64,000 bases of DNA from Schleiferiaceae bacterium. Lineage in GTDB: Bacteria > Bacteroidota > Bacteroidia > Flavobacteriales > Schleiferiaceae. The translations under genes were made by a program, and so were the position numbers. Location: positions 85,449-149,448 of the forward strand of contig JAGYKI010000005.1 in the NCBI GenBank assembly GCA_018401735.1. Reading direction: 5' to 3'. This document shows positions 17,994 through 27,495 of the stretch, one piece after another (position 1 is the first letter of the stretch; every line of letters starts with the position of its first letter). The notes beneath the pieces are model-generated. The model ran no database searches. It saw only the letters and a program-made list of their open reading frames with translations, and was not told where the DNA came from.

Positions 17994-18536
17994 TTAACCC
18001 GCTTCTTGGTAGGCTTGTACTAACCAGCTTTTCAGTTCCTCATCCACCTCATTTAAGTCACTAAGCTGAACGCGATGCGTACACATTGTGCCAAAAGGAC
18101 CAGAATTTTGCAAGCGGTCGCCAATCTCCTTATCGTTAAACTTCAGCCCTAAGTCTATGCGGGTTTTTGTGGAGGGTTTTATGAGGGCAAATTGACGTTT
18201 GCGAATGATGCTAACGCTGGTCTTTTTGGGGCTGACTTTTACCTCCTCACCAAATTTTGTCATCATAGAAACTAAGGCCTTATAAATCGGAAGAAGCGAT
18301 TCTTTGCCCTTATATTGCGCGCTTAGCAGATCTTCCGGATGTTCCTGCGCATCTTGCGAAAGCTTAACAATGGTATTGGCAAAACCGTGACTAACACCAA
18401 ATTCCTTTTTTAGAAAGTTTAGGGCTTCGCCGTGTTTGGCAAATGACTTCTCTTTCAATATCACTTTCCATTGTTCGAGTGACTTGCCCGTTTTCTCAGG
18501 CATATTGTTAATCATGGTTTGTAAGGCTGGCTCCAT
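17994..18536 (-). CDS. DUF4287 / DUF5655 domain protein
   Basis: 180 residues with two small domains. Residues ~8-65 (MINNMPEKTGKSLEQW, then a Lys-rich helix with LKKEFGVSHGFANTIV) match DUF4287. Residues ~75-178 (LLPIYKALVSMMTKFGEEV, IRKRQFALIKPSTKTRIDLGL) match DUF5655. The pairing is common in soil and marine bacteria and its function is unknown. The gene stands alone: it converges on the membrane-protein gene and is separated by ~280 bp from the next minus-strand gene end. That gap has no gene or hairpin I can support. Confidence 0.75.
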   Translation of the reverse strand: MEPALQTMINNMPEKTGKSLEQWKVILKEKSFAKHGEALNFLKKEFGVSHGFANTIVKLSQDAQEHPEDLLSAQYKGKESLLPIYKALVSMMTKFGEEVKVSPKKTSVSIIRKRQFALIKPSTKTRIDLGLKFNDKEIGDRLQNSGPFGTMCTHRVQLSDLNEVDEELKSWLVQAYQEAG

Positions 18537-18815
18537 ACTATCAATTTAGTATATTATAGAAAGTAGGATTTATTCAATAATGCAAATTCAGTCTACTTCT
18601 TGTTTTATAACTCTCTTGTAGGCGCAAACACAAAGCGAAACATATTGTATCATTGTCTTACGCGCTAGAGATAATAGGAGCCTCCTTTAAAGCTACTTTT
18701 GCCTCTAAATTAACGCGAGTTTGGCGACAACTTAGAGCCTTAGATTTTCAATAAAAAGAAAAGACAAGGCTGTAATCTATAGCAGGCTGCGAAGCAAATT
18801 GAGACGCAAGAAATC

Positions 18816-20480
18816 TTAGCCCTCCACCGCCGCAATCAATTTTTTCGTGTACTCCTCTTTTGCCTCGCGGTAAATTTCTTCGGAAAAACCACTCTCCACC
18901 AAGTGCCCATCTTGCAAAACCAATATGCGATCGCAGAAGTATTTTACAATTTGCAAATCGTGGGAAATAAACAAATAGGTGAAGCCAAACTCGTCTTTTA
19001 AGTCGTTAAGGAGGTTGAGAATTTGCGCCTGCACACTAACGTCGAGCGCACTGACGGATTCATCGCAAACAATGAACTCAGGTTGTACGGCTAAGGCGCG
19101 AGCAATACCGATACGCTGTCTTTGTCCTCCGCTAAATTCGTGGGGATAACGCGGATAGTAATCTGCTAAAAGTCCCACTTTTTCTAAAAGTTCCTTGGTT
19201 TCCATTTCCGCTTGCTTTTTATCCGCTCGTTTTCTTTTGCGAATCACCGAAGCTATCGCCTCACCAATGGGTATTTTAGGATTCAAAGCTGAAAATGGAT
19301 CTTGGAAAATTATCTGAATAGACTTGTGCAGGGCACGCCATTGCTTGGCTGAAGCGTTAGCAATATCTTGATCTTTGAAAAAAACCTGGCCTTGTTCTGC
19401 CTTTTCCAGGCCCACCAGAATTCTACCTAAGGTGGTTTTACCCGAGCCAGACTCTCCCACTAAACCCAAGCTTTCGCGGGGAAAAACTTCAAAGCCCACC
19501 TTATTTAAGGCTTTGTGCTCTACCTTTTTTGCCCAAATACCCTGACTGCTACGATAAATTTTTTCCAAATCATGAATGCGAAACAAGGGTTCCTGCTTCA
19601 ATTTCATTTTAGCACGATCTTCTCTTACGGTGGGGCTCAACACTTCACTTTGGTGATAATCATCCTGCAAAAAATCGCGTACTAAGGGCAGACGACGGTA
19701 ATAGGTATCCGCCGTAGGTCTGCAAGCTAAAAGTCCCTTGGTATAAGGGTCTTGCGGCGATCTAAAAAGTTTTTCAGCACTAGCAGATTCTTTTACACGT
19801 CCCAAGTGCATCACCATAATTTCGTCCGCCACTTTTCGCACCACCCCTAAATCGTGGGAAATAAAGAGCATTGCCATTCCCTTCTCTTCTTGCAGCTTCT
19901 TCAGTAAGGATAAAATGCCCGCTTGTACACTTACATCGAGAGCGGTGGTAGGCTCATCGGCGATAAGAATTTTCGGATCACAGGCAATCGCCATGGCAAT
20001 CATAACCCGCTGTTTTTGCCCGCCACTTAGCTGGTGTGGATAAGATTTATAAAGGCTTTCCGCGCGCGGTAGCTCCACCTTTGTAAAAAGCGCCATTACT
20101 TTCTCCTCTATTGCTTTAGCGCTTAAATCGCTGTGGATCTCTAAAATTTCCGCCACTTGCTTGCCGCAGGTCATGGAAGGATTAAGCGCCGACATGGGTT
20201 CTTGGAAAATCATAGCGATATCCTTTCCCCGTAGTTTACGCCAGTCCTCTTCCGTATTTTTTAGGAGCTCCCTTTTTTGATATACAATCGAACCTTGCGC
20301 TTTTAAATTTTGGGGCAGTAGTCCCATTAAGGCTAAGCTAGATAAGCTTTTTCCAGAACCAGACTCGCCCACAATCGCTAAGGTTTCGGATGCTTTTAAT
20401 TCGAAATTAAGCTGTTGCACGATAGGCGTTTCGGGGCTACTTATTTCTAAATCTTTTACCGAAAGTAGGACTTCGCTCAT
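18816..20480 (-). CDS. Peptide ABC transporter ATPase, two fused ATPase domains (DppDF/YejF-like)
   Basis: 554 residues from the ATG at 20480; an upstream Met at 20513 would overlap the exonuclease gene. Two complete ABC domains in tandem: the first with Walker A GESGSGKS, signature LSGGQKQR and Walker B ILIADEP; the second with GESGSGKT, FSGGQRQR and FIVCDES. This fused layout is that of YejF/GsiA and oligopeptide or nickel importers, corresponding to DppD plus DppF. No permease or binding protein lies nearby. It begins one base after the exonuclease stop and is the last gene of a three-gene minus-strand run. Confidence 0.92.
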   Translation of the reverse strand: MSEVLLSVKDLEISSPETPIVQQLNFELKASETLAIVGESGSGKSLSSLALMGLLPQNLKAQGSIVYQKRELLKNTEEDWRKLRGKDIAMIFQEPMSALNPSMTCGKQVAEILEIHSDLSAKAIEEKVMALFTKVELPRAESLYKSYPHQLSGGQKQRVMIAMAIACDPKILIADEPTTALDVSVQAGILSLLKKLQEEKGMAMLFISHDLGVVRKVADEIMVMHLGRVKESASAEKLFRSPQDPYTKGLLACRPTADTYYRRLPLVRDFLQDDYHQSEVLSPTVREDRAKMKLKQEPLFRIHDLEKIYRSSQGIWAKKVEHKALNKVGFEVFPRESLGLVGESGSGKTTLGRILVGLEKAEQGQVFFKDQDIANASAKQWRALHKSIQIIFQDPFSALNPKIPIGEAIASVIRKRKRADKKQAEMETKELLEKVGLLADYYPRYPHEFSGGQRQRIGIARALAVQPEFIVCDESVSALDVSVQAQILNLLNDLKDEFGFTYLFISHDLQIVKYFCDRILVLQDGHLVESGFSEEIYREAKEEYTKKLIAAVEG

Positions 20481-20481
20481 T

Positions 20482-21186
20482 TTAAATTTGGTCAAAGGCG
20501 TGGGGCGCTTCAATCTGATTGATTTTCAAAAATACCTTCGCCAAAGTTAATACGTCCTTTTCGCAATACACTTGGATACGGTCTAAATCATTTTCCTTCC
20601 AAAAAACATCGCCAACCATGCTGCCATCAATATCATCTTTTGGGGTGGGAATCCCGAATACGGCTGCTAAGAGCTTAAGACTCGTATAATTCTTATAATC
20701 ACCAAATTTCCAGAGCTCCAAGGTATCTAAATGTGGAATTTCCCAGGGTTTTTTCCCCGCATTATTAAACTGCCCGGGCAAGGGAATGCCGTTTATCAAC
20801 ATACGACGACTAAGGTAGGGGAAGTCGAACTCCTTGCCGTTGTGGGCGCATAAAATGTACTGCGGCATACGCTCCATTAAGGCCGCGAAATCCTGCAATA
20901 TTTCGGCTTCTTCGGGAGAGGAAAAGCTTTTCACGCGAAATTCCAAAGGCCCATTCTTAGCCGTAAAAAAGCCACAGGAAATACAAACTATTTGTCCGAA
21001 CTCAGCTAAAATACCCGCTCGTTTGGGGTAAAAGTCTGCCGGACTTTCGTCTTCTGCTCTTTGAAAGCGCGTTTTCTCGGCCCACAAATTTTGCCAATCT
21101 GTTGCCAAGGCCTCAAAGTCGGGCTCGGCGCTTACGGTTTCAATGTCTAAAAACAATATTCTTTCTAGGTGTTCTTCTTTAATCAT
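20482..21186 (-). CDS. Predicted 3'-5' exonuclease, PolB-type (DnaQ-like fold)
   Basis: 234 residues with DnaQ-like motifs: Exo I LFLDIETV (Asp and Glu for metal binding), Exo II in CAHNGKEFDFPYLSRR, and Exo III YCEKDVLTLA with a final Asp. This order matches the stand-alone exonuclease relatives of family B DNA polymerase proofreading domains. It probably trims 3' ends of DNA or RNA with two metal ions; the natural substrate is unknown. It is sandwiched, with gaps of 9 and 1 bp, between an LTD surface-protein gene and the ABC ATPase gene, a functionally mixed operon. Confidence 0.85.
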   Translation of the reverse strand: MIKEEHLERILFLDIETVSAEPDFEALATDWQNLWAEKTRFQRAEDESPADFYPKRAGILAEFGQIVCISCGFFTAKNGPLEFRVKSFSSPEEAEILQDFAALMERMPQYILCAHNGKEFDFPYLSRRMLINGIPLPGQFNNAGKKPWEIPHLDTLELWKFGDYKNYTSLKLLAAVFGIPTPKDDIDGSMVGDVFWKENDLDRIQVYCEKDVLTLAKVFLKINQIEAPHAFDQI

Positions 21187-21195
21187 ATCTTAAAA

Positions 21196-23772
21196 TTATC
21201 TACTTAAAACAATTGGCGTTCTCATCAATGCGCTTATGCCTTGGTCATTATAATATTCTAACACAGCAATATAAATACCCGCGCCCAATAATTGCCCCTC
21301 ATTATTAAAACCATCCCAAGTGAAATAACCCTGCTGGGCGCTAAAATCGTACTCGGCTAAGCTGCGAATCTTTTCCCCTTTAGCCGAAAAAATATCTAGC
21401 GTGATCACGCTGGCCCCACCTTCACATTTAAAATAAAGCTGCGCCTCATCTAAATACCCATCTCCATTGGGACTAAAATATGGAGGAATTGCTTCCCATT
21501 CGGCGTTTTGCATTATAAAAGCTTGTTGCGAATTAGCCCGTCCCGGAGTGGCATAAGCTTCCTTTTGGGTAGCGCTTTGCCACTGCTTTTCGCTCGTAGG
21601 CAGATGCGTAAAATCTACCCTTTCTAGGCTTACACCGCTCGTTTCTTCCAAAAGTTTAAAATGCCAATCATCCGCATAATTTCCACGGTCAATTATTTCT
21701 AAACGCGCATTTAACAGCGCGAAAGCGCCTTCATCGGACGGAAGAGTAGGCAAAGTGGCTTCTCTGAGCTTAGCTTGATCACAAAAGTAATTTTCCCTTA
21801 AAAATTGAATGTCCTCACTTAAGGCCAAATACTCAGTCGGAAAAAATAGCTGACTTTCGGAGCTGATATTTTCTATATCATAAGCCCCTATGTCTTTGTC
21901 CCAGCGGGCAATGCGCAAATGGGCCAAGTCAAAAACTTTGGTGCTCGAATTATAGATTTCGATAAAATCGGCACCGCCACTTTTCGGAGCGAATAATATC
22001 TCGCTTATCAAAATATCTCCTTCTTGCGCATCTACCGGAAGGGCGAAAGGAAGGTTTACAAAAAGGCTAGTATTCCCGCTACAATCGCTTAAGCTATCTA
22101 AAAAGCTTAGGCTATATTCTTGCCCGTATACGGGCGCTTGCGCCAGATGCATTTTTAAAAGATCTTGGTTTAAAGACCAAGAAAGAGAGTCGATTTTTAA
22201 GGGCGGTTCGGTTTGAATGTTTGTCACTTTTAAGGGCGTACTAGCCCTAATGCTTTCGCTGAATTTGAAAAGTATCGCCTCATCTTCCCAGGCAATAAAT
22301 TGGACCTGAGGCGCTAAAGTATCACTAGCGGCTCCGCTCACCGAATTAATAGAACCTGGCGTTCCGCCTTGGGGCGATTGGCTAGCCTGCCATTGACTGG
22401 ATCCACGGCAATAGGAACTGCCGATGCTGCGCTCCAAACTCCAGCCACCATCGCTTTTTTGAGCATCATTATACCAATCTGTTTGATATTCGAGCGCATC
22501 TACCAGAAGGTTGTCGGCGGAAAATAACTGCAGAGCGGCCCCGTCGTTTAATAAACTAAAAGCGCTTAAACCAATATCTAAGCAGGGAGCATATTTCACC
22601 AAACCATCTAATTTAGAACCGTTTACTAGCAATAAATACGAATCGGGCGGCATTTTATAATCGGTAAAAAGGTAATCCTTATCATTAATCCGCAAGCGCC
22701 AATCCTTTAAATTTAGGGTAAAAGAACTGGCATTAAACAGCTCCACATATTCGCTTTCGGGTAAAGCCTGTGGAGGCAGTGCCACAGGAGGACTAGGGTC
22801 AATCATCAGTTCATTTATCAGCAAATGGCCGCGCCGTGCCTGATAATTTAAAAAAGTGATTTCCCCTTCAGCCACGTTTCCCGCCAAATCATAAACATCT
22901 TTATAATGGAGCTTTAAGTTTTTATTGGCAGGAAAAGCATTGGCAAAAGAAAGCCCTAGTTTCTGACGATTAATACTATCTAAGCTGAGGCTGATGGGGC
23001 GATCGGTCGAATCAAGGTAAAAGTTCTGAATATGAAGACTTAAGGAAGAATCGACGGGCTCATTAAAATAAATAATTAAATCCTGATTCCTGACTTCTGT
23101 ACTGTCCACTTGGGGAGCGATAGTATCGCGAAAAACATCCCCTTGCGCCCTTACTTTAAGGAGGAAAAATTTGTTGGCGCGGGTGCGCGTATAATTACAC
23201 TGCCAGGCCAAAATTTGCGACTGGAAATAGCTAGTATCTTGCACCGAGTCGACTTTAAAATAGCTACCATTTAAAAGAGTATCTATTTCTAAAAGCCAAT
23301 AATGCTGGGTATTTCGGGTGACTCGTACTGCTAGGTGATTGTTGTTCTTATCCAGCAAATCTACTGCGCTGGCCAATAACCGAGTTGACTGATTCGCACT
23401 GCCTTTATAAAGGCTAATTTGGTCGGAGGATGAGCCACCAATTTCTAGATAATACCCTTGTCCCTGCCCATCTGGCCACGACCGATTATACATTAGGTAA
23501 AAGCGAGCAAAATTACTGGCAGAAGGGTTAAAGTCTAGCCTAAATTCTAATTCCCAAGTGGCATTTAAAGCAATGGGGGAAATAGTCGTTAAGGTCGATT
23601 GGTTGGCAATTGTATCGGTTAAAGAAAGTACAAATTGGCTATCCACTAAAAAACGGCTAGAATCGCCGTACCACGCGGGATTAGAATGGAAATTTCCATC
23701 TGAAAAATCATCAAAAACAGTAGTTTGGGAAAAGGTAAAAAAGGGCAGGAGGATTAAAATTAGGCGATACAT
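21196..23772 (-). CDS. Secreted lamin-tail (LTD) domain protein with FlgD-like C-terminus
   Basis: 858 residues with a short signal peptide (MYRLILILLPFFTFS). The first ~210 residues resemble a lectin-like sandwich. They are followed by Ig-like stretches with bacterial 'SwmB/Big' signatures (DTIAPQVDSTEV, IIYFNEPVDSS). Two LTD domains follow, near residues 320-475 (LLINELMIDPSPP, SEYVELFN) and 590-730 (GDILISEILFAPKSGGADFIE). The C-terminus (PYFSPNGDGYLDEAQL ... FTWDGFNNEGQLLGAGIYI) matches the FlgD-like or gliding-associated C-terminal fold used for T9SS export. It is probably a cell-surface or secreted protein. It is divergent from asd. Confidence 0.8.
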   Translation of the reverse strand: MYRLILILLPFFTFSQTTVFDDFSDGNFHSNPAWYGDSSRFLVDSQFVLSLTDTIANQSTLTTISPIALNATWELEFRLDFNPSASNFARFYLMYNRSWPDGQGQGYYLEIGGSSSDQISLYKGSANQSTRLLASAVDLLDKNNNHLAVRVTRNTQHYWLLEIDTLLNGSYFKVDSVQDTSYFQSQILAWQCNYTRTRANKFFLLKVRAQGDVFRDTIAPQVDSTEVRNQDLIIYFNEPVDSSLSLHIQNFYLDSTDRPISLSLDSINRQKLGLSFANAFPANKNLKLHYKDVYDLAGNVAEGEITFLNYQARRGHLLINELMIDPSPPVALPPQALPESEYVELFNASSFTLNLKDWRLRINDKDYLFTDYKMPPDSYLLLVNGSKLDGLVKYAPCLDIGLSAFSLLNDGAALQLFSADNLLVDALEYQTDWYNDAQKSDGGWSLERSIGSSYCRGSSQWQASQSPQGGTPGSINSVSGAASDTLAPQVQFIAWEDEAILFKFSESIRASTPLKVTNIQTEPPLKIDSLSWSLNQDLLKMHLAQAPVYGQEYSLSFLDSLSDCSGNTSLFVNLPFALPVDAQEGDILISEILFAPKSGGADFIEIYNSSTKVFDLAHLRIARWDKDIGAYDIENISSESQLFFPTEYLALSEDIQFLRENYFCDQAKLREATLPTLPSDEGAFALLNARLEIIDRGNYADDWHFKLLEETSGVSLERVDFTHLPTSEKQWQSATQKEAYATPGRANSQQAFIMQNAEWEAIPPYFSPNGDGYLDEAQLYFKCEGGASVITLDIFSAKGEKIRSLAEYDFSAQQGYFTWDGFNNEGQLLGAGIYIAVLEYYNDQGISALMRTPIVLSR

Positions 23773-23791
23773 TTCAATTGGTTTTAAGCTT

Positions 23792-23799
23792 TACTTTTG
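23792..23799 (+). promoter_or_regulatory. -7 element TACTTTTG upstream of asd
   Basis: TACTTTTG fits TAnnTTTG and lies 19 bases before the asd ATG. It sits in the 46-bp divergent gap to the LTD protein gene. Confidence 0.45.
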
Positions 23800-23818
23800 T
23801 CCCATTAATTTACGAAAA

Positions 23819-24811
23819 ATGAAAATCGCTGTTGTAGGGGCCACCGGTATGGTGGGAGAAGTAATGTTAAACGTTTTGAAAGAACGCGGCTTTGATAAAC
23901 ACGAAATTTTAGCGGTCGCCTCCGAGAAATCAGTGGGTAAAAAGTTAAGTTTCGGCGATGAAGAATTAAGCGTAATTAGCTTAAAACAGGCGCTAGAAGT
24001 TAAGCCCGATTTGGCCTTATTTTCGGCTGGGGGCGAAACCAGTTTAGAGTGGGCACCCAAATTTGCCGCTATCGGCTGCTATGTCGTTGACAATTCTTCC
24101 GCCTGGCGCATGGATCCTAGCATAAAATTGGTGGTACCAGAAATCAATGGTGAGAGTTTAACCAAGGACGATTATATCATTGCCAACCCCAATTGCAGCA
24201 CCATACAAATGGTTTTGGCTTTGGCGCCTCTTCATAAAAAATATCAAATAAAACGCGTGGTGGTAAGCACTTACCAAAGTATTTCTGGAACGGGCGTTAA
24301 GGCGGTTCAACAGTTAGAAAATGAACGCAATGGCACAGATGGCCCCATGGCCTATCCCTATCCTATCGATAAAAACTGCTTACCCCACTGCGATGTGTTT
24401 TTGGAAAACGGCTATACCAAAGAGGAAATGAAGCTGACCCATGAAACCAAGAAAATATTAGGCGACGATTCTATTGGAATTACTGCCACAGCGGTGCGTA
24501 TTCCCGTAGAAGGTGGCCATAGCGAAAGCGTAAACCTCAGCTTTGAAAATGAGTTTGTGCTAAGCGATATCAAAAGACTATTAGCCGATACGGAGGGTAT
24601 CACTTTACAGGATAATGTAGAACTGAATGTTTATCCCATGCCACGCTATGCCAAAGGAAAAGACGATGTTTTCGTAGGCCGTATTCGTCGCGATTTAAGT
24701 CAGGTTAATAGTCTAAACATGTGGATTGTAGCCGATAATCTCCGCAAGGGTGCCGCTACTAATGCCGTGCAAATTGCGCAAGTATTAATGGCCAAAGGAA
24801 TTCTCGTTTAA
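23819..24811 (+). CDS. asd: Aspartate-semialdehyde dehydrogenase
   Basis: 330 residues from the ATG at 23819. The open frame begins far upstream, but that portion is antisense to the LTD gene and does not belong to the family. The sequence has the NADP-binding GATGMVGE loop at the N-terminus, the catalytic Cys in NPNCSTIQM, and the substrate-binding VPVEGGHSESV-like segment (RIPVEGGHSESV). The enzyme makes aspartate semialdehyde from aspartyl phosphate, feeding lysine/DAP, threonine and methionine synthesis, and therefore peptidoglycan precursors. Its length is normal. Confidence 0.95.
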   Translation: MKIAVVGATGMVGEVMLNVLKERGFDKHEILAVASEKSVGKKLSFGDEELSVISLKQALEVKPDLALFSAGGETSLEWAPKFAAIGCYVVDNSSAWRMDPSIKLVVPEINGESLTKDDYIIANPNCSTIQMVLALAPLHKKYQIKRVVVSTYQSISGTGVKAVQQLENERNGTDGPMAYPYPIDKNCLPHCDVFLENGYTKEEMKLTHETKKILGDDSIGITATAVRIPVEGGHSESVNLSFENEFVLSDIKRLLADTEGITLQDNVELNVYPMPRYAKGKDDVFVGRIRRDLSQVNSLNMWIVADNLRKGAATNAVQIAQVLMAKGILV

Positions 24812-24909
24812 AACCTAGTGTTTCTTTAGCAATTGTTAAAATGTTTCTAAATGCCTTTCGGCAGAAAGCCAAACAAACAAATGCGGCGTATTTAGGTTAA
24901 AGAAATACT

Positions 24910-25473
24910 ATGAAAGCACTAATTTTCGGCTTAAGCTTAGTACTAAGTGCAGTAAGCCTAAACGGACAAAAAATGAACAAGGATAAAAATTACGAAAGAG
25001 CCCTTTTTGCATCAGGATGCTATTGGGGAACAGAATATTACCTACAAAAAGTTGATGGTGTAATTGAGACAGCAGTTGGTTATGCTGGCGGTAGTGTCGC
25101 TGACCCTAGTTATCGGGAAGTGTGCTCGGGTAGAACTGGCCATGCGGAAACGGTAGAGGTGATTTTCGACCCGAGTAAAACGGACTACGAAACACTTTGT
25201 AAAATCTTTTACGAAACCCATGATCCTACCCAAGTAAACCGCCAAGGACCCGATATCGGTACGCAGTATCGCTCGGCTATTTTCCCTTTAAACGAGGAGC
25301 AAAAAGCTATAGCCGAAAAGGTAACCCAAATTTTGCGGGATAAAGGTTACGATGTGGCCACAGAAATTACCACGAATGCCATCTTTTACCGCGAACAAGA
25401 AGAGTATCATCACGATTACTACGATAAAAAAGGTGGCGTTCCATACTGCCACAAATACACCGAAAAGTTTTAA
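24910..25473 (+). CDS. msrA: Peptide-methionine (S)-S-oxide reductase, exported MsrA
   Basis: 187 residues. The catalytic motif is GCYWG (family usually GCFWG) with the reactive Cys, followed by VGYAGG, TGHAETVEV and YHHDYY. These are the conserved MsrA segments for reduction of methionine-S-sulfoxide. The first ~20 residues (MKALIFGLSLVLSAVSLNG) form a signal peptide, so the enzyme is predicted to act in the periplasm or on exported proteins. It sits alone between asd and a convergent ABC-F gene, with a strong terminator directly after it. Confidence 0.9.
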   Translation: MKALIFGLSLVLSAVSLNGQKMNKDKNYERALFASGCYWGTEYYLQKVDGVIETAVGYAGGSVADPSYREVCSGRTGHAETVEVIFDPSKTDYETLCKIFYETHDPTQVNRQGPDIGTQYRSAIFPLNEEQKAIAEKVTQILRDKGYDVATEITTNAIFYREQEEYHHDYYDKKGGVPYCHKYTEKF

Positions 25474-25495
25474 AAAAGACTTTATAAATCCGATT

Positions 25496-25526
25496 AAAAA
25501 GCTGCTCAAGCTGAGCGGCTTTTTAA
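25496..25526 (+). terminator. Bidirectional intrinsic terminator between msrA and uup
   Basis: AAAAAGCTGCTCA-AGC-TGAGCGGCTTTTT forms a long stem (one wobble pair) with an A-run before and a T-run after. It would terminate msrA on the plus strand; the A/T symmetry means it can also end the convergent uup transcript. Confidence 0.8.
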
Positions 25527-25529
25527 TTT

Positions 25530-27419
25530 TTATTCCTCCGCTAACTCGCTCAGCTCTAGCCAGCGGAATTCTTTTTCTTCAAGGCTATCTATAACTTCTT
25601 GCATTTCTGCTCCCAAGCGCTGTAACAGTTCAGCATCGCTAGACGCTTGTTCTAATGCACTTGCCAATCGATCACGCTCTTTTTCTAGCTTATCAATTTC
25701 GGCAGGCAGTTCTTTAAACTCTATGCTTTCGGCATAAGTAAGCTTGGTTTTATCCTTAGCCTTCACATCAGCCTTGGCTTTGTCTTTTTTCTTCGCCTTT
25801 ACCATACTCTCTTCGCGCAAACGTCGATCATCCACTGCCTGTTCCTCTGCAATACGGTATTCGGTGTAGTTACCTGGGAAATCTTTTACCTGGCCTTCGC
25901 CTTGAAACACAAAGAGATGATCGGTAAGCTTATCCATAAAATACCGATCGTGGGTAACCACAATTAAACAGCCCTGAAAGTTAAGTAGAAACTCTTCTAA
26001 AACATTGAGGGTGAGTATGTCTAAATCGTTAGTTGGCTCATCTAAAATTAAAAAGTTAGGATTAGACATGAGCACCGTAAGGAGATATAAACGCCTTTTT
26101 TCACCCCCACTTAATTTAGATACGTAGGTATATTGTTTATCGCCTTCGAACAAGAAATGTTCTAGCATTTGCGAAGCGGTAATATCGCCACCTTTACCCT
26201 CTGTGGGGATGTATTCGGCGATGTCTTTAATTACCTCAATTACACGCTTGTCTTCATCCAGCTTTAAGCCCTGCTGAGTATAGAAGCCAAATTTCACCGT
26301 GTCGCCAATTATTATTTTGCCACCATCTACCTGCTCTTCTCCCGTAAGGAGGCGCAACAAAGTAGATTTACCCACACCATTGGGGCCAACGATGCCAATT
26401 TTTTCTCCGCGCTTAAATACATAGTCGAAGCTCTCTAAAATCGGCTTGGAGCCGTAGGCCTTCTTAACCTTATGAAGTTCAATAATTTTACTGCCGAGAC
26501 GGGTCATTTTAACGCGCATCTTCAACTCAGCTTCGCTTACATCTTTAGTGGCTTCTTTTTTAATTTCTTGAAAAGCCTCTACCCGCGCTTTACTTTTGGT
26601 ACCTCGAGCTTTGGGTTGACGACGAATCCATTGTAACTCCTTTTTCATCAGGCTTTGTGCCTTACCCACATTCACCGATTCTACCTCTTCTCGCTCGGCT
26701 TTACGCTCTAAAAAGGCAGAGTAATTACCTGGGTGTTTATATAGTTTTTGATCTTCCAGTTCGAAGATTACATCACAAACTGTTTCGAGGAAATAACGAT
26801 CGTGGGTTACCATTAATAAGGTAATGCCTCTTTGCCCTAAATACTGCTCCAACCACTCAATCATATCTAAATCGAGGTGGTTGGTGGGCTCATCTAAAAT
26901 TAGAAGGTCGGGTTGAGAAATTAAAATTTTCGCCAGAGCTACCCGCTTCTTTTGACCCCCTGAAAGTGGGCCAATTTTTAGTTCTGTTTCGTGTAAACCT
27001 AGCTTACCAAGAATAGTTTTTACCTGCCCTTCAAAGTCCCAGGCTTGCAGGCGTTCCATGGCATCGAAAGCGCTTTGGTATTGATCGCCATAGGTACCTT
27101 TAACCAACTCTCTTTCGTAATTAACAATAGCCGCTGTGCTGGGGTTATCGCTGCTTAAAACACTTTCAAGTATAGTTTTATCAGCATCTAATTCGGGGTC
27201 TTGATGCAGGAACTCTACCTTAATATCTTTGCGATAAGTTACAAGACCTGTATCGGCTTGTTCGGTGCCGGAAAGGATTTTTAGTAAGGTCGTTTTACCA
27301 TTCCCATTTTTGGCCACCAATGCGGCTTTTTCCCCTTCGGCCAAACCAAAGGAAATCTCTTTAAACAACACTCGTGCACCAAAACTCTTTGAAACGCGCT
27401 CTACCGAAAGGAAATTCAT
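25530..27419 (-). CDS. uup: ABC-F family ATPase, Uup type
   Basis: 629 residues with two ABC domains and no membrane segment. The first has Walker A KNGNGKTT, signature LSGGQKKR and Walker B LLILDEPTNHLDL. The second has GPNGVGKST, LSGGEKRR and FLILDEPTNDLDI. An interdomain linker rich in charged residues (about 240-310) matches the ABC-F tRNA-interaction arm. The C-terminal ~95 residues form a coiled coil (EIDKLEKERDRLASALEQ), the hallmark of Uup. ABC-F proteins act on the ribosome; Uup has also been tied to DNA branch processing. It ends next to the shared terminator. Confidence 0.9.
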   Translation of the reverse strand: MNFLSVERVSKSFGARVLFKEISFGLAEGEKAALVAKNGNGKTTLLKILSGTEQADTGLVTYRKDIKVEFLHQDPELDADKTILESVLSSDNPSTAAIVNYERELVKGTYGDQYQSAFDAMERLQAWDFEGQVKTILGKLGLHETELKIGPLSGGQKKRVALAKILISQPDLLILDEPTNHLDLDMIEWLEQYLGQRGITLLMVTHDRYFLETVCDVIFELEDQKLYKHPGNYSAFLERKAEREEVESVNVGKAQSLMKKELQWIRRQPKARGTKSKARVEAFQEIKKEATKDVSEAELKMRVKMTRLGSKIIELHKVKKAYGSKPILESFDYVFKRGEKIGIVGPNGVGKSTLLRLLTGEEQVDGGKIIIGDTVKFGFYTQQGLKLDEDKRVIEVIKDIAEYIPTEGKGGDITASQMLEHFLFEGDKQYTYVSKLSGGEKRRLYLLTVLMSNPNFLILDEPTNDLDILTLNVLEEFLLNFQGCLIVVTHDRYFMDKLTDHLFVFQGEGQVKDFPGNYTEYRIAEEQAVDDRRLREESMVKAKKKDKAKADVKAKDKTKLTYAESIEFKELPAEIDKLEKERDRLASALEQASSDAELLQRLGAEMQEVIDSLEEKEFRWLELSELAEE

Positions 27420-27495
27420 AAAAAATATTAAGCCGCGAAGGTACGCTAAAGCATTAGCTCAATAAGCACGCATCTGCTTAAAGCGACAGGCGAAT

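Noticed and set aside
20480..20513. Longer start for the fused ABC ATPase (Met at 20513)
   Set aside because: It would overlap the exonuclease gene and adds residues that do not fit the family; the ATG at 20480 follows the upstream stop by one base.
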